From Cladopsammia gracilis (taxonomy: Eukaryota; Cnidaria; Anthozoa; Scleractinia; Dendrophylliidae), in assembly GCA_022457155.1 (NCBI GenBank), contig JAJGOT010000197.1:574001-638000 (forward strand): a stretch of 64,000 nucleotides of DNA, read 5' to 3'. Shown here piece by piece: positions 35,501 through 46,137 of the stretch; position 1 is the first letter of the stretch; each line of letters starts with the position of its first letter. The notes under the pieces were generated by a model that was not told where the DNA came from, made no database searches, and saw only the letters and a list, made by a program, of their open reading frames with translations. A program made the position numbers and the translations under genes.

Positions 35501-38500
35501 TAATGAAGTTCGTCGCGGCTGTTGATTCCAAGTGGTTTTAACGTTTTGCTTTGTCTAGAAGGTATGCTTCACGCGCTTTTCGTACAGAATCTCCCGGTCC
35601 ATCAAAGTGTTCTGATATAGGAGTAGGGCAACTGTCCGGATGAATAGTTTACTTTCTTCCTTTTAAGGGTACAACATGAAGCCTTCTGATCGACAAGGAA
35701 CTAAGAAATCAGTGCTAACTTATCACAGGATTGTCGAGGCATTCAAGTTTGCTTACGCTTACAGGGCCCTACTAGGGGATCAGGACTTCGCTAATGTCAC
35801 TGAGGTAATGTACCTTTCTCTGAAAGCGTAGAAAAGTAAAAATAAGTATGCCCTTTACGTTGTTTATGAGTGGGTTAGGGCTATTAATTAGCGACAGTTT
35901 GCCTTGTCAACTAAGACATTAAATTTTGGTTGATTGTATTAGCTAGTTAGATGGACTATAAATGTCACAAGGCTTCCGTTCACCAATAAGCCTGACATTG
36001 CCTTGAGCGACGAAGCCCACCGAATAATACTCGCAGTTATTCTGCCCCATGTTCAGTTTATGCTGACAACGAAACCAGAAAAACTGTTTGCTTGACTAGC
36101 AGGGTCGTAAATTAAGGAAGCGAGATCTTCGATCAAACAAGTGGGGTGTTTCTTGGTGTTGCGGAAGCCATTGTTGGTTAGCTTTTGTGTTGTGGTGTGG
36201 GTATTGTTCATTGTCTTTTGAATCTTTTGTTTTACGTCATTTGGTGATCACACCATCCGCAACACCAAGAAACTACCAACAAGTGGGATTAGGTGAATCA
36301 CAATTTTTAAAGAGATCAGCCGGATTGGGCTGTGTAATTTTCGTGCCGATAAGAATTGCGAGTCAAAGAAAAGGGAATTGTGATGGAAACACTCTGAATC
36401 TATTATAAATAGGTTGCTGAGTCACCTGGGGAACCAGACACTAAAATTGAACATAATGTTTGAAAATGCCTTCTCGTAGATTGTCAAGAACATGACCAAC
36501 GCAGATTTTGCAGAATCGTTACGCCAAAAAATTTGGGACAATAGGACATTTACAGACTATCGCTACTATGGAGACTTCTATTCTAACTCCAGTCAGCAGG
36601 GAACTTCACATCTGTCGGTCATCGCCGAAAATGGTGACGCTGTTTCAGCGACGACGACAATAAACCTCTTGTGAGTATTGCTTTTAATTCTTTCCTTATT
36701 TTTTGTGGGCATAAAATTCAGTGAAAACTAGCTATAGGCTCCAAAATGTTTGAAAAATCATCGAAAATGTCTGGATGACCTTCCAACAATTATCGAGAAT
36801 CTTTGAAAAATAATCGACAATTTAAGGCAATCTCCTTACTGACTATATGTATTCTAATTGGGGACACTAGCTAGTGTTATATATGTTTATCAGTCATCGT
36901 TTGTTGCGTTCGACGATAGGAAAACGCTTCCTGGAGTCTTCCTAATCTCGTGAAGGCAGGCGTTTTTGAGATTTATGGCAATTAAAACTGTCGATATTTG
37001 TTTTCGATTGTTGTTTTACCTAAGACCTACAATCAAGGACAAAAGTTCTTGGGACAAATGTTACAAAGTCCTCCTATTAACTACTAATTTAGTGTGACTG
37101 ACCAATGAAGCCATGTTTTTCGTTTAAACCCCATCTTACCAACCCCACCCCTTCCCCCGAGACAATGTTGAAATCCACAAATCATTTTTATTACACGGGC
37201 TCAACATTGTAAGGGGGTAGGGGTGGGGAAATGGACACTTCTCGTTTGCGCGTACCGTGTTTCTGTCGCGCGCATTGGAAAACATCGTAAATGCAAATTT
37301 GTCCCAACACTATTGTTCTTGATTGTACCTTCTCAATTTCTGCTAGTTTGTACGTTCTTGTTGTATTTTATGCGTGAGGCTTATTTTTTAAACTTAACAG
37401 TGTTGTAACTTACTCATTTTTTTTAGTTTTGGATCAAAATATCGATCTACTCGTACAGGGATCATATACAACAACGAAATGGACGACTTTTCAATCCCTG
37501 GTGAAAAGAACGCTTATGGTGTGGAACCCTCCGAGTCCAACATGATATACCCAGGGAAACGCCCCCAGTCTTCGACCGCTCCTTCGATATTTTTGGACAA
37601 GAATGGCGATGCCCGTTTAGTTATCGGAGCTTCCGGCGGAACTAAAATAACCACCGCGATTGCCCTGGTAAGGAGTTATGCAACCTCGTTCCCAGGGCCT
37701 TCTCCTCTTTTTAAATCAAAATGGCGGATCGGATCGGGTCGGGTCGGGTCGCCCCACCCGCCATTTTGAAATTGAAAAAAATAGGAGAAGGCCCTCAGAC
37801 GAGGTTGTAATACACCTGCAATACACTGTCAATTTACACTGCATTTTACAATACAATGTCAATTTACCAAACGTTTTGAAAGTTTACTAAAAAAAGTTCT
37901 AAGCGTTTGAAAACTGTGAACTGCAGAATTGTCGGCGCCATTTGCCAGCATAATTTTGGTCAGGCGCAAAGAGTTTTGGTCAGTTTTCAAGGGAAAAAAG
38001 CTCATCATTTTGAGAAAATTAAAAGATGGTAACGTCAACTAACTTTTTTTATACATCCTTGCCCATATTTCCATTCAATATTAAATAAAATCCCACTAAT
38101 AAAAGGAAAAACGCCTCGGACGTTTGACCGCGGTGGAGGCACAACTTAGGTACTGCAAAGGGGTCAGAAATGCAACGACCGCATGAAAAAAGGAATTCCC
38201 CCAACCTCATTCCCGGTCGTATAAACCCCTGGCCAAGGCTGGCAAAATACTCCAACTAAATCGTCGGGTAATTTTGTCACAAGTGTATTTTAATCTTTAA
38301 ATGTTTAAATAATTTAGTTCCCCCATATTTATGTGATAGTTTTGTAAGAAATCGTAGCATTCATAGTCATAACGCTAGACATACAAACGACAGTTACTTA
38401 GCGAACCCTAAATTAAGTTTAGGAAAAACCACTCTCGGATGTTCAGGTTCGGTCGTTTTTAGTAAATTACAAAAAACAATTAAAGAATTGAAGCCACATC

Positions 38501-40288
38501 GCTCTCTTATTTTAAAAACCTTAAACAACATTTTACTTGATGAGTCTTAATTGTTTTTTTTTTTCTGTAGTTAATCGTAAATTATAAGACTTGGTTTCTA
38601 TTTTTTTTAATAACACTTGCATGTAACTTATTTCCTTGTTTTTAAAAATATTTTTGTATTTACGAGATTGTTTTAAGCATAAGTGATGTTGAACTATTTT
38701 TATTTACTTTTACGTTTTATTGTACATGTTTATGATACGCTTTTTTATTTTGTAATAGTCATTAATTATGCAGGGCCCTATTGATACCCCAGGGGGGGGA
38801 GGAATCCCATATAAAAATGACGGGGGTGTTCGTCGGAAATTTTCGAAAAACACCCTAATAGGCACTAGAATCTCGTTTGATGGGCGTGGCTGAAAAGAAT
38901 TTTTGCCCCTAAGAGGTACCAATTCTAAAACAACACATGTCATATTCTGTCATAATTTTTCGGCTTTATACCCTAAAAGGTATCGCGATAATTCTAACGG
39001 TGGTCATTTTAGATTTTAGTACCCTAAGCGGTACCAATGTACAAATTTTGACCCCTACAAGGTACGACGAGCACCCCTGTCATTTTCATATGGGAGTCCC
39101 CTCCCCCGGAATTGATACCAGCCTAGTGCTGAAGGGCCACCCTGCTTAAATAAAGATGACTTGACTTGACGTAACACACGATGAAATGGCGTTTGAGGAG
39201 GGAGGTTCTTTTCAGCGGTTGGCAGCCGTGTTTGTTTTCAGAGTTTGGCAGCCATGTTTGTTTTCAGAGTTTGGCAGCCATGTTTGTTTTCAGAGTTTGG
39301 CAGCCATGTTTGTTTTCAGAGTTTGGCAGCCATGTTTGTTTTCAGCGGTTGGCAGCCGTGTTTGTTCTCAAGCAATCTGAAACCGTTGTTCAAACGAAAA
39401 TAATACATTTCCATCATGTTTTACGCGACAAAATGCTCCAGGGGTTTCTTCATCCAGTCCGCCATTTTGAAAGCCGAGAACGCCCTAGGGAAGAGGTTAA
39501 AGAATCAAGTAACATTCTCGTCCCCAGAGCCGCTTGGCCCTCTTAACCGCCAGAGCCTGAGTACGAGGGTCAAGGCGGTTAAGAAGGCCAAGCGGCTCTG
39601 GGGACGAGAATGATCAAGTAACAATTCGTAAAAATTGAAGCTAGTTTGCTTGTTACTTGATATGTTCAGGTTCAAAATGTCCATAATTGTTACAGTACCT
39701 GATAGAGATCTATAATAGTGCTTTAAAAGGCGTGATCAATACAACATTTAGATTTTGTGTCATTTGAGTGCCTCTTATGGCTGATTAGATCCTTTACTAC
39801 AGGATCCGATGCTTCCATTTCGTTACGGTGATCTTTGCAAATACAGTTACTTGTTTACCCTTAAAGGTAGAACTAAACTTGCGCGTTGCCCCCAGAAGGC
39901 AAAACAAAAAAAATAAAGATGCCGCATATTTTTCGATAATCGATACTGGGCATCCCAACTTAAGATTACATTGTACTATTTTCTCTTTTTAATTGATTGA
40001 TTATTTTTCTTCTCTTTGTAGGTCATGATGAATTACTTGTGGTTCAACCGAACTTTGGCCCAATCTGTAGTCGACCCCAGGCTCCATCATCAGCTGCTAC
40101 CGATGTACATTCGCATTGACAAGGACTACCAGATGCCCCTCGCCATTCAAGAAGGTCTACAGAACCTTGGACACGAAGTTAGGAACATAAGTGGTTTTGC
40201 CGTAGTCCAAGCAGTCGCCAGGAATGAAGATGGAACTCTGTTCGGGAAATCCGACCCCAGGAAGCACGGCTGGTCCGCGGGGTACTGA
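26066..40288 (+). CDS. Gamma-glutamyltransferase (GGT-2), complete, eight coding exons
   Basis: Exons 26066-26142, 31191-31639, 31949-32147, 33589-33893, 35668-35804, 36480-36670, 37427-37667 and 40022-40288 sum to 1866 bases, i.e. 621 residues plus stop, with all phases matching and all introns GT-AG. It is a single-pass type II membrane enzyme: cytoplasmic residues 1-31 ending K-K-R-K, hydrophobic anchor about 33-54, then a Pro/Thr-rich stem. The catalytic body has [18 protein letters not shown], the substrate arginine in D-F-R-E-E-A-P, and I-Q-P-S-I-D-M-A. The nucleophile threonine is in Q-G-T-S-H-L-S (codon 36603-36605); P-Q-S-S-T and G-A-S-G-G-T follow. It should hydrolyse extracellular glutathione and transfer its gamma-glutamyl group. 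It is slightly longer than vertebrate GGT1 owing to the N-terminus. Intron 1 is 5 kb and contains the 27-30 kb satellite. Exon 1a at 21952 can replace exon 1b in phase. Confidence 0.93.
26558..27105. mobile_element. Pogo/Tigger-type MITE
   Basis: Ends CAGTTGAACCTCTCTAATAC and the complement of GTATTAGAGAGGTTCGACTG, flanked by TA on both sides (26556-26557, 27106-27107). Subterminal GTCCGTATTA(T/G)AGAGG words repeat in both orientations. Non-coding; within GGT-2 intron 1. Confidence 0.85.
27180..30740. repeat. Higher-order satellite: CCAAT-rich MITE plus CTTAG pentamer arrays
   Basis: Six copies of a ~285-base MITE (the first complete at 27297-27580, from TAGAGCAGTTTTCAA to its complement) alternate with (CTTAG)n arrays at about 27596-27846, 28224-28409, 28788-29007, 29386-29590, 29968-30188 and 30567-30613. 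An 80-base spacer beginning GGGGTCAAAATTAATGTGAG follows each array. Spacer starts at 27861, 28424, 29022, 29605 and 30203 give periods of 563-598 bases. Copies 3 to 6 are virtually identical. Pentamer arrays are interrupted by TAAGCTTA palindromes. The outer edges (27180-27290 and 30640-30740, the latter with ATGGGAGTCCCCC) belong to the GGGAGTCCCC element family described at 38789, so the array seems to have grown inside one such element. The 122-residue frames repeated here are by-products of the repeat, not genes. Confidence 0.92.
32764..33142. mobile_element. Inverted-repeat element containing tRNA-like arms
   Basis: Left AACTCTGTGTGTAAATTATA...CAACCCATTAATTTCCCTGT...GACCTCGGTGGGATTCGAAC is mirrored on the right (GTTCGAATCCCACCGAGGTC...ACAGGGAAATTTATGGGTTT...TATAATTTACACACAG). 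The arms are roughly 130-140 bases. It lies in GGT-2 intron 3. It looks like two tRNA-derived SINE copies head to head, or a foldback element that captured one. Confidence 0.75.
32949..33021 (+). ncRNA. tRNA-like sequence (tRNA-derived, probably SINE-type)
   Basis: A 73-base segment folds as a tRNA: acceptor GGCCTCG with CGAGGTC, D arm GCTC-AAGCGGTA-GAGC, and T arm GTGGG-TTCGAAT-CCCAC. The pol III A box (TGGCTCAAGCGG) and B box (GGTTCGAATCC) are good matches to consensus, and a T6 run follows at about 33027. The anticodon arm is defective (only CGGA/TCCG pairs around an eight-base loop), so it is more likely a tRNA-derived repeat than a working tRNA gene. Confidence 0.6.
33174..33237. mobile_element. 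Tiny MITE with 8-bp flanking repeat
   Basis: CAACCTCGTTCTCAGGCC and the complement of CGGGAACGAGGCTTG surround a poly-A run. GGGTGACA flanks both sides (33166-33173 and 33238-33245). Same end type as the element at 37680. Confidence 0.7.
34056..34173. mobile_element. 118-bp hairpin MITE, 9-bp target duplication
   Basis: Begins TAGCCTGCGAATACAGCCGC and ends with its complement. TATAACGAA flanks both sides (34047-34055, 34174-34182). Its first nine bases equal those of the long-TIR element at 16182, so both may use the same transposase. GGT-2 intron 4. Confidence 0.9.
34213..34276. mobile_element. 64-bp hairpin MITE, 9-bp target duplication
   Basis: Begins TAACCTGCGATCAGGCGCTC and ends with its complement, flanked by CTTAATATC (34204-34212, 34277-34285). 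Ends differ from the neighbour at 34056 by one base in the first nine. Extremely small for a mobile unit. Confidence 0.88.
34393..34634. mobile_element. CCAAT-rich MITE copy, partial ends
   Basis: Internal sequence matches the 27297 MITE (ACTCTGACCAATCACAGCAG, GTGGCGCGAGATTTTTTAGC), but the outermost TIRs are replaced by GTACC-rich flanks. GGT-2 intron 4. Confidence 0.85.
34660..35441. mobile_element. GGGAGTCCCC-family elements (two, degraded)
   Basis: One end is at 34770-34830 (poly-C, then CTATGGGAACCCCTCCCCCG). A longer element runs about 35074-35441, with ends CCCGGGAGTAGACTCC and TATATGGGAGTCCCCCCACC. AGATCAGT lies on both sides of the longer one (near 35065 and 35442). A poly-G run sits at about 35301-35319. 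GGT-2 intron 4. Confidence 0.65.
36145..36277. mobile_element. 133-bp MITE, 9-bp target duplication
   Basis: Begins GGTGTTTCTTGGTGTTGCGG and ends with CCGCAACACCAAGAAACTACC in complement. AACAAGTGG flanks both sides (36136-36144, 36278-36286). A second copy at 54155 is interrupted by another element. GGT-2 intron 5. Confidence 0.9.
37680..37812. mobile_element. Inverted-repeat MITE next to a splice donor
   Basis: CAACCTCGTTCCCAGGGCCT and the complement of AGGCCCTCAGACGAGGTTG enclose (GGGTC)n and ATGGCGG/CCGCCAT arms. It starts about 12 bases after the donor of GGT-2 exon 7 (37668). No clear target duplication. Confidence 0.75.
37865..38150 (-). repeat. Dispersed repeat, reverse copy of 10290-10670
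   Basis: Shares, in opposite orientation, AAACTTTCAAAACGTTTGG, GCGCCATTTGCCA-like, CATCCTTGCCCA and CCGCGGTCAAACGTCC words with the 10.3-10.7 kb segment. Non-coding; in GGT-2 intron 7. Confidence 0.75.
38789..39110. mobile_element. GGGAGTCCCC-family element, complete, 9-bp target duplication
   Basis: About 40-base imperfect TIRs (left CCAGGGGGGGGAGGAATCCC, right complement of GGGAGTCCCCTCCCCCGG), each followed inward by ATATRAAAATGACRGGGGTG. ATTGATACC flanks both ends (38780-38788, 39111-39119). Internal GGTACC-containing words (AAGAGGTACCAATTC, AAAAGGTATCGCG, AAGCGGTACCAA) recur about every 50-60 bases. It is the reference for the fragments at 27.2, 30.7, 34.8, 35.1-35.4 and 40.3-40.7 kb. 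Confidence 0.88.
39210..39370. repeat. 26-bp minisatellite
   Basis: Six copies of a 26-base unit (GAGTTTGGCAGCCATGTTTG then TTTTCA) in GGT-2 intron 7. The first and last copies carry GCGGTTGGCAGCCGTG variants. Confidence 0.93.
39513..39612. mobile_element. 100-bp hairpin MITE, 9-bp target duplication
   Basis: Begins CATTCTCGTCCCCAGAGCCG and ends with its near-perfect complement. ATCAAGTAA flanks both sides (39504-39512, 39613-39621). GGT-2 intron 7. Confidence 0.92.
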
Positions 40289-41280
40289 TCGCCCGTTTAC
40301 GATCTTGACTCGGGGGCGGGGCGGGGGGAGGGGAGATCTCCCTTATAAAAATGACGGCGTCGCTCGTCTTACCTTTTAGGGATCAAAATTTGCACATTGG
40401 TACGGCGTAGGGTGCTAAAATCTAAAATATCCTGTCTCCTTTCTTCCACCCCACGCTCAACATCTTACTCCCTTCTTCGAAACCCAAAATATTTCTTCGT
40501 ATGAAACCTTCATTATATCCAACCTTTAGTAATCTTTTGGAAAACAGACCCACGGACAATTTATAATCCTCCTTAGTTAGAGAATTCCTTGAGTAACGAA
40601 AGCATTCAGTTCTAATTGAACCCTTGAATACATGCCTAGCATGATTAGAAGAAGGATTAATATAAGAAAATTTGTGTAAATTAAGGCTTTTGAGCCGAAA
40701 ATATAGCAGAATATGGTACTGGTACCTCTTAGGGGTGAAAATATTAGAATCATCTTGCACGGCATAATGAACAAAATAGACAGCTTTGGGGGAAGTAGTA
40801 ATACTCTCAGTCGCTTCATGTTACGAAAACCAGGTTAAGCTCCTGGAGGTGTAAGCCATTAGGCTCGTAAAAAATTTTACTACGGCTAGTCTGAAGTATT
40901 AGCCGGTTTCTCATCCTACCCCCTGTGGTCATCAGCGACAGCCCACAAAGGGTAGAAAGCAGCTGACACTACTCTACGGTAGGATTTAAACTTTACAGTA
41001 ACACGACCTAATGTCTGACTCGGTGTAAAAGGGTAACCCCATACGCTGCACTTGTAGAACCGAGCAAGCTTGGGTCGGAACGGATTGAAAGTTGTTTTGG
41101 TAAAGCTGTTGGAGGAGAGGGAAGGGGGAGGGGGGGGGGGAGGAGAGGAAGGGAGGGGAGGGGAGGGGAGGGGAGGGGAATGAAACATATTCTTCGGTTT
41201 CACTACGGTTTACAATGATCAACATTAAACTTTTTTGGCATATTATATGCACTTTTAAATTAGTCGACTCTACGTCATTT
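40289..41280. other. Gene-free interval downstream of GGT-2
   Basis: Holds fragments of the GGGAGTCCCC family (40310-40440 and 40715-40745). The latter preserves the unexpanded string GGTACCTCTTAGGGGTGAAA. A G-rich purine tract (41116-41179) of repeated GGGGA follows. No exon seen. Confidence 0.6.
41116..41179. repeat. G-rich purine tract, quadruplex-prone
   Basis: Runs of four or more G separated by single A, ending in (GGGGA)n units. A purine-only strand of about 60 bases. Confidence 0.85.
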
Positions 41281-41284
41281 CACC

Positions 41285-41294
41285 GTATATAAAA
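41285..41294 (+). promoter_or_regulatory. Candidate TATA box for an upstream first exon
   Basis: GTATATAAAAAAG lies about 30 bases before TTATTCACTC, which could act as an initiator, and 180 bases before the ATG at 41472. Suggestive only. Confidence 0.35.
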
Positions 41295-41471
41295 AAGAAA
41301 CAAGCACGAACATCGCGGCTTATTCACTCTTTACATGACGTTTCGTATTACAAATTTAGCAAGGATTTTTGAAAATTGGAATGGGTTCGAAAAAAGTACA
41401 TCTGACAAGCGGTCTTTCGTGCAAATTTACTCGTTCTGTTCGCTGTTTTGTTTCTTTCACGATTTCATATC

Positions 41472-41484
41472 ATGGGCAATTCAG
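41472..41484 (+). CDS. Candidate alternative first exon (M-G-N-S) of the gene at 46553
   Basis: ATGGGCAATTCAG is followed directly by GTAAGA. It encodes Met-Gly-Asn-Ser plus one base, the same phase as exon 46553-46586, so it can join exon 47695. Gly2 with Ser5-type context would allow N-myristoylation but lacks the cysteine present in the other start. Short, so chance occurrence is possible. Confidence 0.35.
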
Positions 41485-42015
41485 GTAAGATTTTATTGCG
41501 TATATTTTGAAAACTATTTGTCGAGCAGACTGATAAACACAAGCGAGTCAAAATAGGTTCATTTGCATACCAACGGGTTTTTTTCGTTAAATGATCCGGT
41601 TTAGGAATTTTCGTTTTTTGTTGGTCATGAAAAATGTATATGATCCGAGATCGGATTCTGTCCAAAAACCGCAGCCCCTTGGCGAAGCCCTCTCTCTTTG
41701 CCCTACAATATGAGCAGACCGAGCAGGAATAGATAATTTTATCCATCACCAGACAACCAAGCCTACGTATACTTGGTTCTCTTGTGAGCGATAATATTAT
41801 TTACAGTCAGGAACCATAATCGAGGTATGGTGAACATTCGACAACCTTTTCACCTTCCTATAAACTTCATACTGTATTTTTTCTAAGTCTCTCGCGAACT
41901 GACTTCCGCCGAGTCGAGTCGACTTTCACACAGGCGAGTCGTGTCGAGCCGAGTCTCCGAGAACTAAACAGATCCCGACCTGATTTCCGGTAAGACGACT
42001 CTTCAACTACCTTAA

Positions 42016-42571
42016 AGCCCGGTTTCCATATGATCGCTACGATCGCTGCGATCGCAGCGATCGCTGAAAAAAAAGTTCAGCGATCGTAGCGATCATATGG
42101 AAACCACTCTCCAGCGATCATAGCGATCGCAGCGATCGCAGCGACAACGATCGCTGCGATCGCCGGCTGTGATTCTATCTCAGCGATCGTGGCGATCGTA
42201 GCGATCATATGGAAACCACTCTCCAGCGATCGCAGCGATCGCAGCGACAGCAAAAATACCAAGATGCACTGCGTACGCTCACTCAAAGGGTGCGATTTGG
42301 CCCTTTTTATGGAAGAAGTGCAAAGATACGACTGTCTTTATGACAAATTTTAAGAACAAATCACAGCCGCTATGTTGAATTTCAAGAATGAGGCGAAACG
42401 ATATTGTCAGACCCAGGTCCCCTCGATCTTCATTCACTTTCTCAGCGATCGTAGCGATCGCAGCGATCATATGGAAACCATCAATCGCTGCGATCGCTGA
42501 ACTACTTTTTTCAGCGATCGCAGCGATCGCAACGATCGTAGCGATCGTAGCGATCATATGGAAACCGGGCG
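42016..42571. mobile_element. CGATCG-rich multi-hairpin element
   Basis: Left end AGCCCGGTTTCCATATGATC and right complement GATCATATGGAAACCGGGC are flanked by TTAA on both sides (42012-42015, 42572-42575). The interior is built from (AGCGATCGC)n-type words in both orientations, with GATCATATGGAAACCA ends recurring inside at about 42090-42110, 42205-42220 and 42465-42480. It looks like three fused hairpin units. Open frames here are simple-repeat artefacts. Confidence 0.85.
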
Positions 42572-42631
42572 TTAACGACTAGACTCCAGTTGGGTGTATT
42601 GGACAACCCTCTTGGGACCAGCTACGCTTTA

Positions 42632-42802
42632 CAGGGGCGGATCCAGGATTTTTCTTAGGAGGGGGTGCACCTCTAAGGAATGACGTAACCATGTTTTTTT
42701 TTCTTTTCTTTGCAGAATACCAGTTATATTAGAAAGATGCAGGTCATCTCATGGGGGGAGGGGGGCTCACCCCCTACACCCCCCCGTCTAGATCCGCCCC
42801 TG
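42632..42802. mobile_element. CAGGGGCGGATC-ended MITE (hAT type, 5-bp duplication)
   Basis: CAGGGGCGGATCCAGG at the left, CTAGATCCGCCCCTG at the right. CTTTA flanks both sides (42627-42631, 42803-42807). Same family in opposite orientation at 53750-53935. Confidence 0.85.
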
Positions 42803-42894
42803 CTTTAGCTGTTCGCCGTGATACAAAATTTATCGTGATTCGCACTTTCGTGAGCAACAAATTGCATCAGCAATACTTTTGATTATCAGGTAAG

Positions 42895-42943
<49 letters not shown>

Positions 42944-42950
42944 GACACAG

Positions 42951-42952
<2 letters not shown>

Positions 42953-43019
<67 letters not shown>
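42953..43019. repeat. (TA)n microsatellite
   Basis: About 32 uninterrupted TA dinucleotides. Confidence 0.98.
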
Positions 43020-43020
<1 letters not shown>

Positions 43021-44828
43021 CAACTACTGTGATTTGCAGTCTGTCCATTTGAATTGAATACTATTCCAACTACATCAGCAACAGAACTTGTTTGAAACAC
43101 GGAGCGACTTAAGTAGGGGGCGATCCAGCTACTCATGGAGCGATCTAACTTTTTTGGGGGCGATCGGATGGGGAACGAAATGACTATGGAGCGAAGTGAC
43201 CGGATTCCCGGGGTCTTCTGGAGGTGAGTTGATATAACCTGACAATAGAAATCCGTGAAATCGGAACTGAAAAAAGATCAACAAACTTGTAGTCTATAGA
43301 CTGAGGTTCAAGCGAAGTGTTTGAGAAATAAGAGTAACTATCCAAGTCATTTTTGTATAAATATACATGATTCCGTATTTTGTTTCGTTCACGAAGACAT
43401 TTTTGCCACGTAATAGACTTTGTGTAAAATAAAATCATTGTGTGATTATTTGAGATGTGGTTGATAAGATTTGCACAATTTGTAGTTTTATTGTCTATCT
43501 TGAGAGAAAGTGTTGACTGTATTCCTGCTCAGTAAAACACGCATCTCTAAAAGTTTTTCTCTCACTAAACAAGAGAATTGTTTATGGAACTCCAACTTTG
43601 CCCTCATGAATTCTAATTGTTCATGGAACTCCAATCTCTTTGCTCTAATGAATTCTTAGGCCATGTACGCTCGGAAATAGAACAGTTAACTTACTCACCA
43701 AAAAAAAAATAATAATTTGCGAATTTGACCTCTTGAAAGAAAGAAAGATTTACTTGTTTTGTTATACAGTAATTCAAATTGGGAAAAAGAAAGAGGACCG
43801 GATATCGAGAAGAAACAAGAAAATCACTAGGGAGGGGAGGGCTAGTATATTGAACTAGTTACCAGTTCTTCCACGTACTTCCGCAAAAGATTACGCATGT
43901 TGATTACGACTTTAGCACGGCACGGACACGGCACGTAGTTATCGGAGTCCGCGTCACGGAAAGGACACTATATTTCTTGACTTCGATTATTCTGTGAAAG
44001 GCCGACAAATTGGCTGTTACGGACTTCGTTTGCTCTTTACATAAGAATTTTTTTCTTATTCCTCGTGGTGTAAAATTCACGGTACAGTGTTAAAGATTTA
44101 TACGACGATCATAGTCCGTCGCCCCACGTTCGGCACTTACGATATTTTGACGCGTATTAATAACGATTTCGCGCTTCACATATTTTGTCGGTTGGCGGAT
44201 TTGACGGAATAGCTTTGCTCCATTTCTCATCCAAAACTGCTGTTAAAAGGCAGAGGCAGGGATATTTGAAGAAAAAGGTAAGTCGTGAGCCCAAGTTTAC
44301 GAAAGAGCTTTAACCGGCGTTGAATAATCCCGGGAATAATGTACATATTTGTCGAGACAAACAATCCACTGCAACGCTTTTCAATGACTTTGTGTGTTTA
44401 GATCATTTATAATATTGTGGCAGTATTTGCGATCTCTTGGTGATACTCACGCGAAGTCGTTTTCTTTTAAGCTTCAATATTCTAATGGAAAAGGCAGTGG
44501 TTGTCCCGTCGCCTACTTGTTTAATATTTAGGTTGAGTTATATTATCTTATTACAAATGTTATTTTGTCTTGTTTTGACGTAGCTGTCATGGCTACAGCG
44601 AATTTTCAATAAACTTGCACAATAGGCGACCAATTTACGTGAAAGGTTGCATAAAGGTACGTGTAGATTCAATGAACGGATTTAATAACAAAATTGATTT
44701 ATCATTCAGATCTAAACTAGAAAGCCTTCAACTAAATACAGAAATCTTGCTATAAACATAGTTATATTCTATCATTAGGGCTAGTTTTAAGTCTTATATA
44801 TATGATTGCATCTCATTGAATAAGAATA

Positions 44829-45014
44829 GACAAATTCGGCTAACGCATTGTTGTACCCAATTCAAACCTTTTGGGATTAGAACTCTTTGTTCGTCATATT
44901 TCCATATCAATGAAGCATTGACATGGAAATTATATGGAAATATTGTGAACAAAGAATCTTATTCCCAGAAGGTTTGAATTAGGTACAACAATGCGTTAGC
45001 CGAATTTGTCTATG
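44829..45014. mobile_element. Foldback MITE
   Basis: ATAGACAAATTCGGCTAACG with following CATTGTTGTACC pairs with its complement ending GCCGAATTTGTCTAT. The inner arms (GAACAAAGA/TCTTTGTTC, CATATTTCCATAT) also pair. Confidence 0.85.
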
Positions 45015-45191
45015 GTACCTTTTGTATATATGACTCTTTCTGTAAAACCTTCAGGGATATGTCAATAAGTGGCCGGGTGTTCTAAAATCGCTCCATGTCT
45101 TTTCATATAAACCGTCATCTCAGATAAAGAAACAACAATTGTCTCCCTTTGTTTGAACATCAGTTTTAGCTTTTTGTTGTTGTACAAAACA

Positions 45192-45296
45192 AATTGATGA
45201 TAAATTTCCTCATAACATTATCAAAGTTTGTTGTGGATCCACTCACCTCGTGGATCTAACTTTGACAATATTATGACAAAATTTATCATCAATAAG
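45192..45296. mobile_element. Short foldback MITE
   Basis: ATTGATGATAAATTTCCTCA...GTGGATCCAC/GTGGATC...TTTATCATCAAT inverted arms of about 45 bases. Confidence 0.8.
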
Positions 45297-45770
45297 AGGA
45301 CAGATGCATAAAAAACCCGACAAATTTGAGTCCATATGATTGGCAAAACTGAATACTGAGTCTACTGGGAGTATTATTATAATATAATATTTTGGACCCC
45401 AAACTAATACGGGGCTATTGCAGACTCATCAGGTTACCTTATAGAGGGCAGATTCATTCCGAGGGTCGCTCCACCACAAAACCTGAATTTCATTGCCATA
45501 ATTCAAACAATCACAGGCTCGTAAATTAAAGTTTGAGTAGAGCAAATCAGAAACACATAGAAAAATGTGAATTTCAAAACTAACAGCTAGAATAGAATGG
45601 TCCATGTAAAAGCCACTTTGTTAAGTTCAATTATGGCTTCCAACATGAGAAACGTAAACATTTTGCTCCTTTCTGTAACATGCAAACAAATTGGATCAAA
45701 CTTTACCAATTAGAACCCATAGAGCTGACCTTTTGAGCTTATTGAAACTATCAGTTGAGTCTTGAACTTC

Positions 45771-46137
45771 TGGGCCGAGTTGTTAAAAGCACGATTAACG
45801 CTAATCCAGGGTTAATTACCATGACAACTCATGTTCTGTTGACAGTAAATCCAGACGTAGTGCTAATCAAGCTTTGAACAACGCGGCCCTAGGCCGGGTT
45901 GTTCAAAGCACGATTAAGCTAACCCAGGATTAGCGGCAATCTTTAATCCAGTTAACTAATCAATGAAATTTTTTTAAAGACTTTTTGGCCTTCAGTTTCG
46001 ACTTTGACTTGTCTTCACCTCCAGCTTAAAATTAGCTTTTGAAAACATTTTTAAACAAGAGAAATTAAATCATCAGTTAACTTTTGATCCTGGATTAGCG
46101 CTAATCGGCTTTCAAACAACTGGGCCCAGAGTTTTTG
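45771..46137. mobile_element. Two adjacent GGCCGAGTTGTT-type MITEs
   Basis: GGGCCGAGTTGTTAAAAGCAC...CTTTGAACAACGCGGCCC (to about 45892), then GGCCGGGTTGTTCAAAGCAC...GGCTTTCAAACAACTGGGCCC. Each has internal CGATTA...GCTAATCC words. Confidence 0.8.

Noticed and set aside
42077..42582. Ala/Ile-rich open frames on both strands
   Set aside because: Translations of the CGATCG simple repeat; open in several frames by composition.
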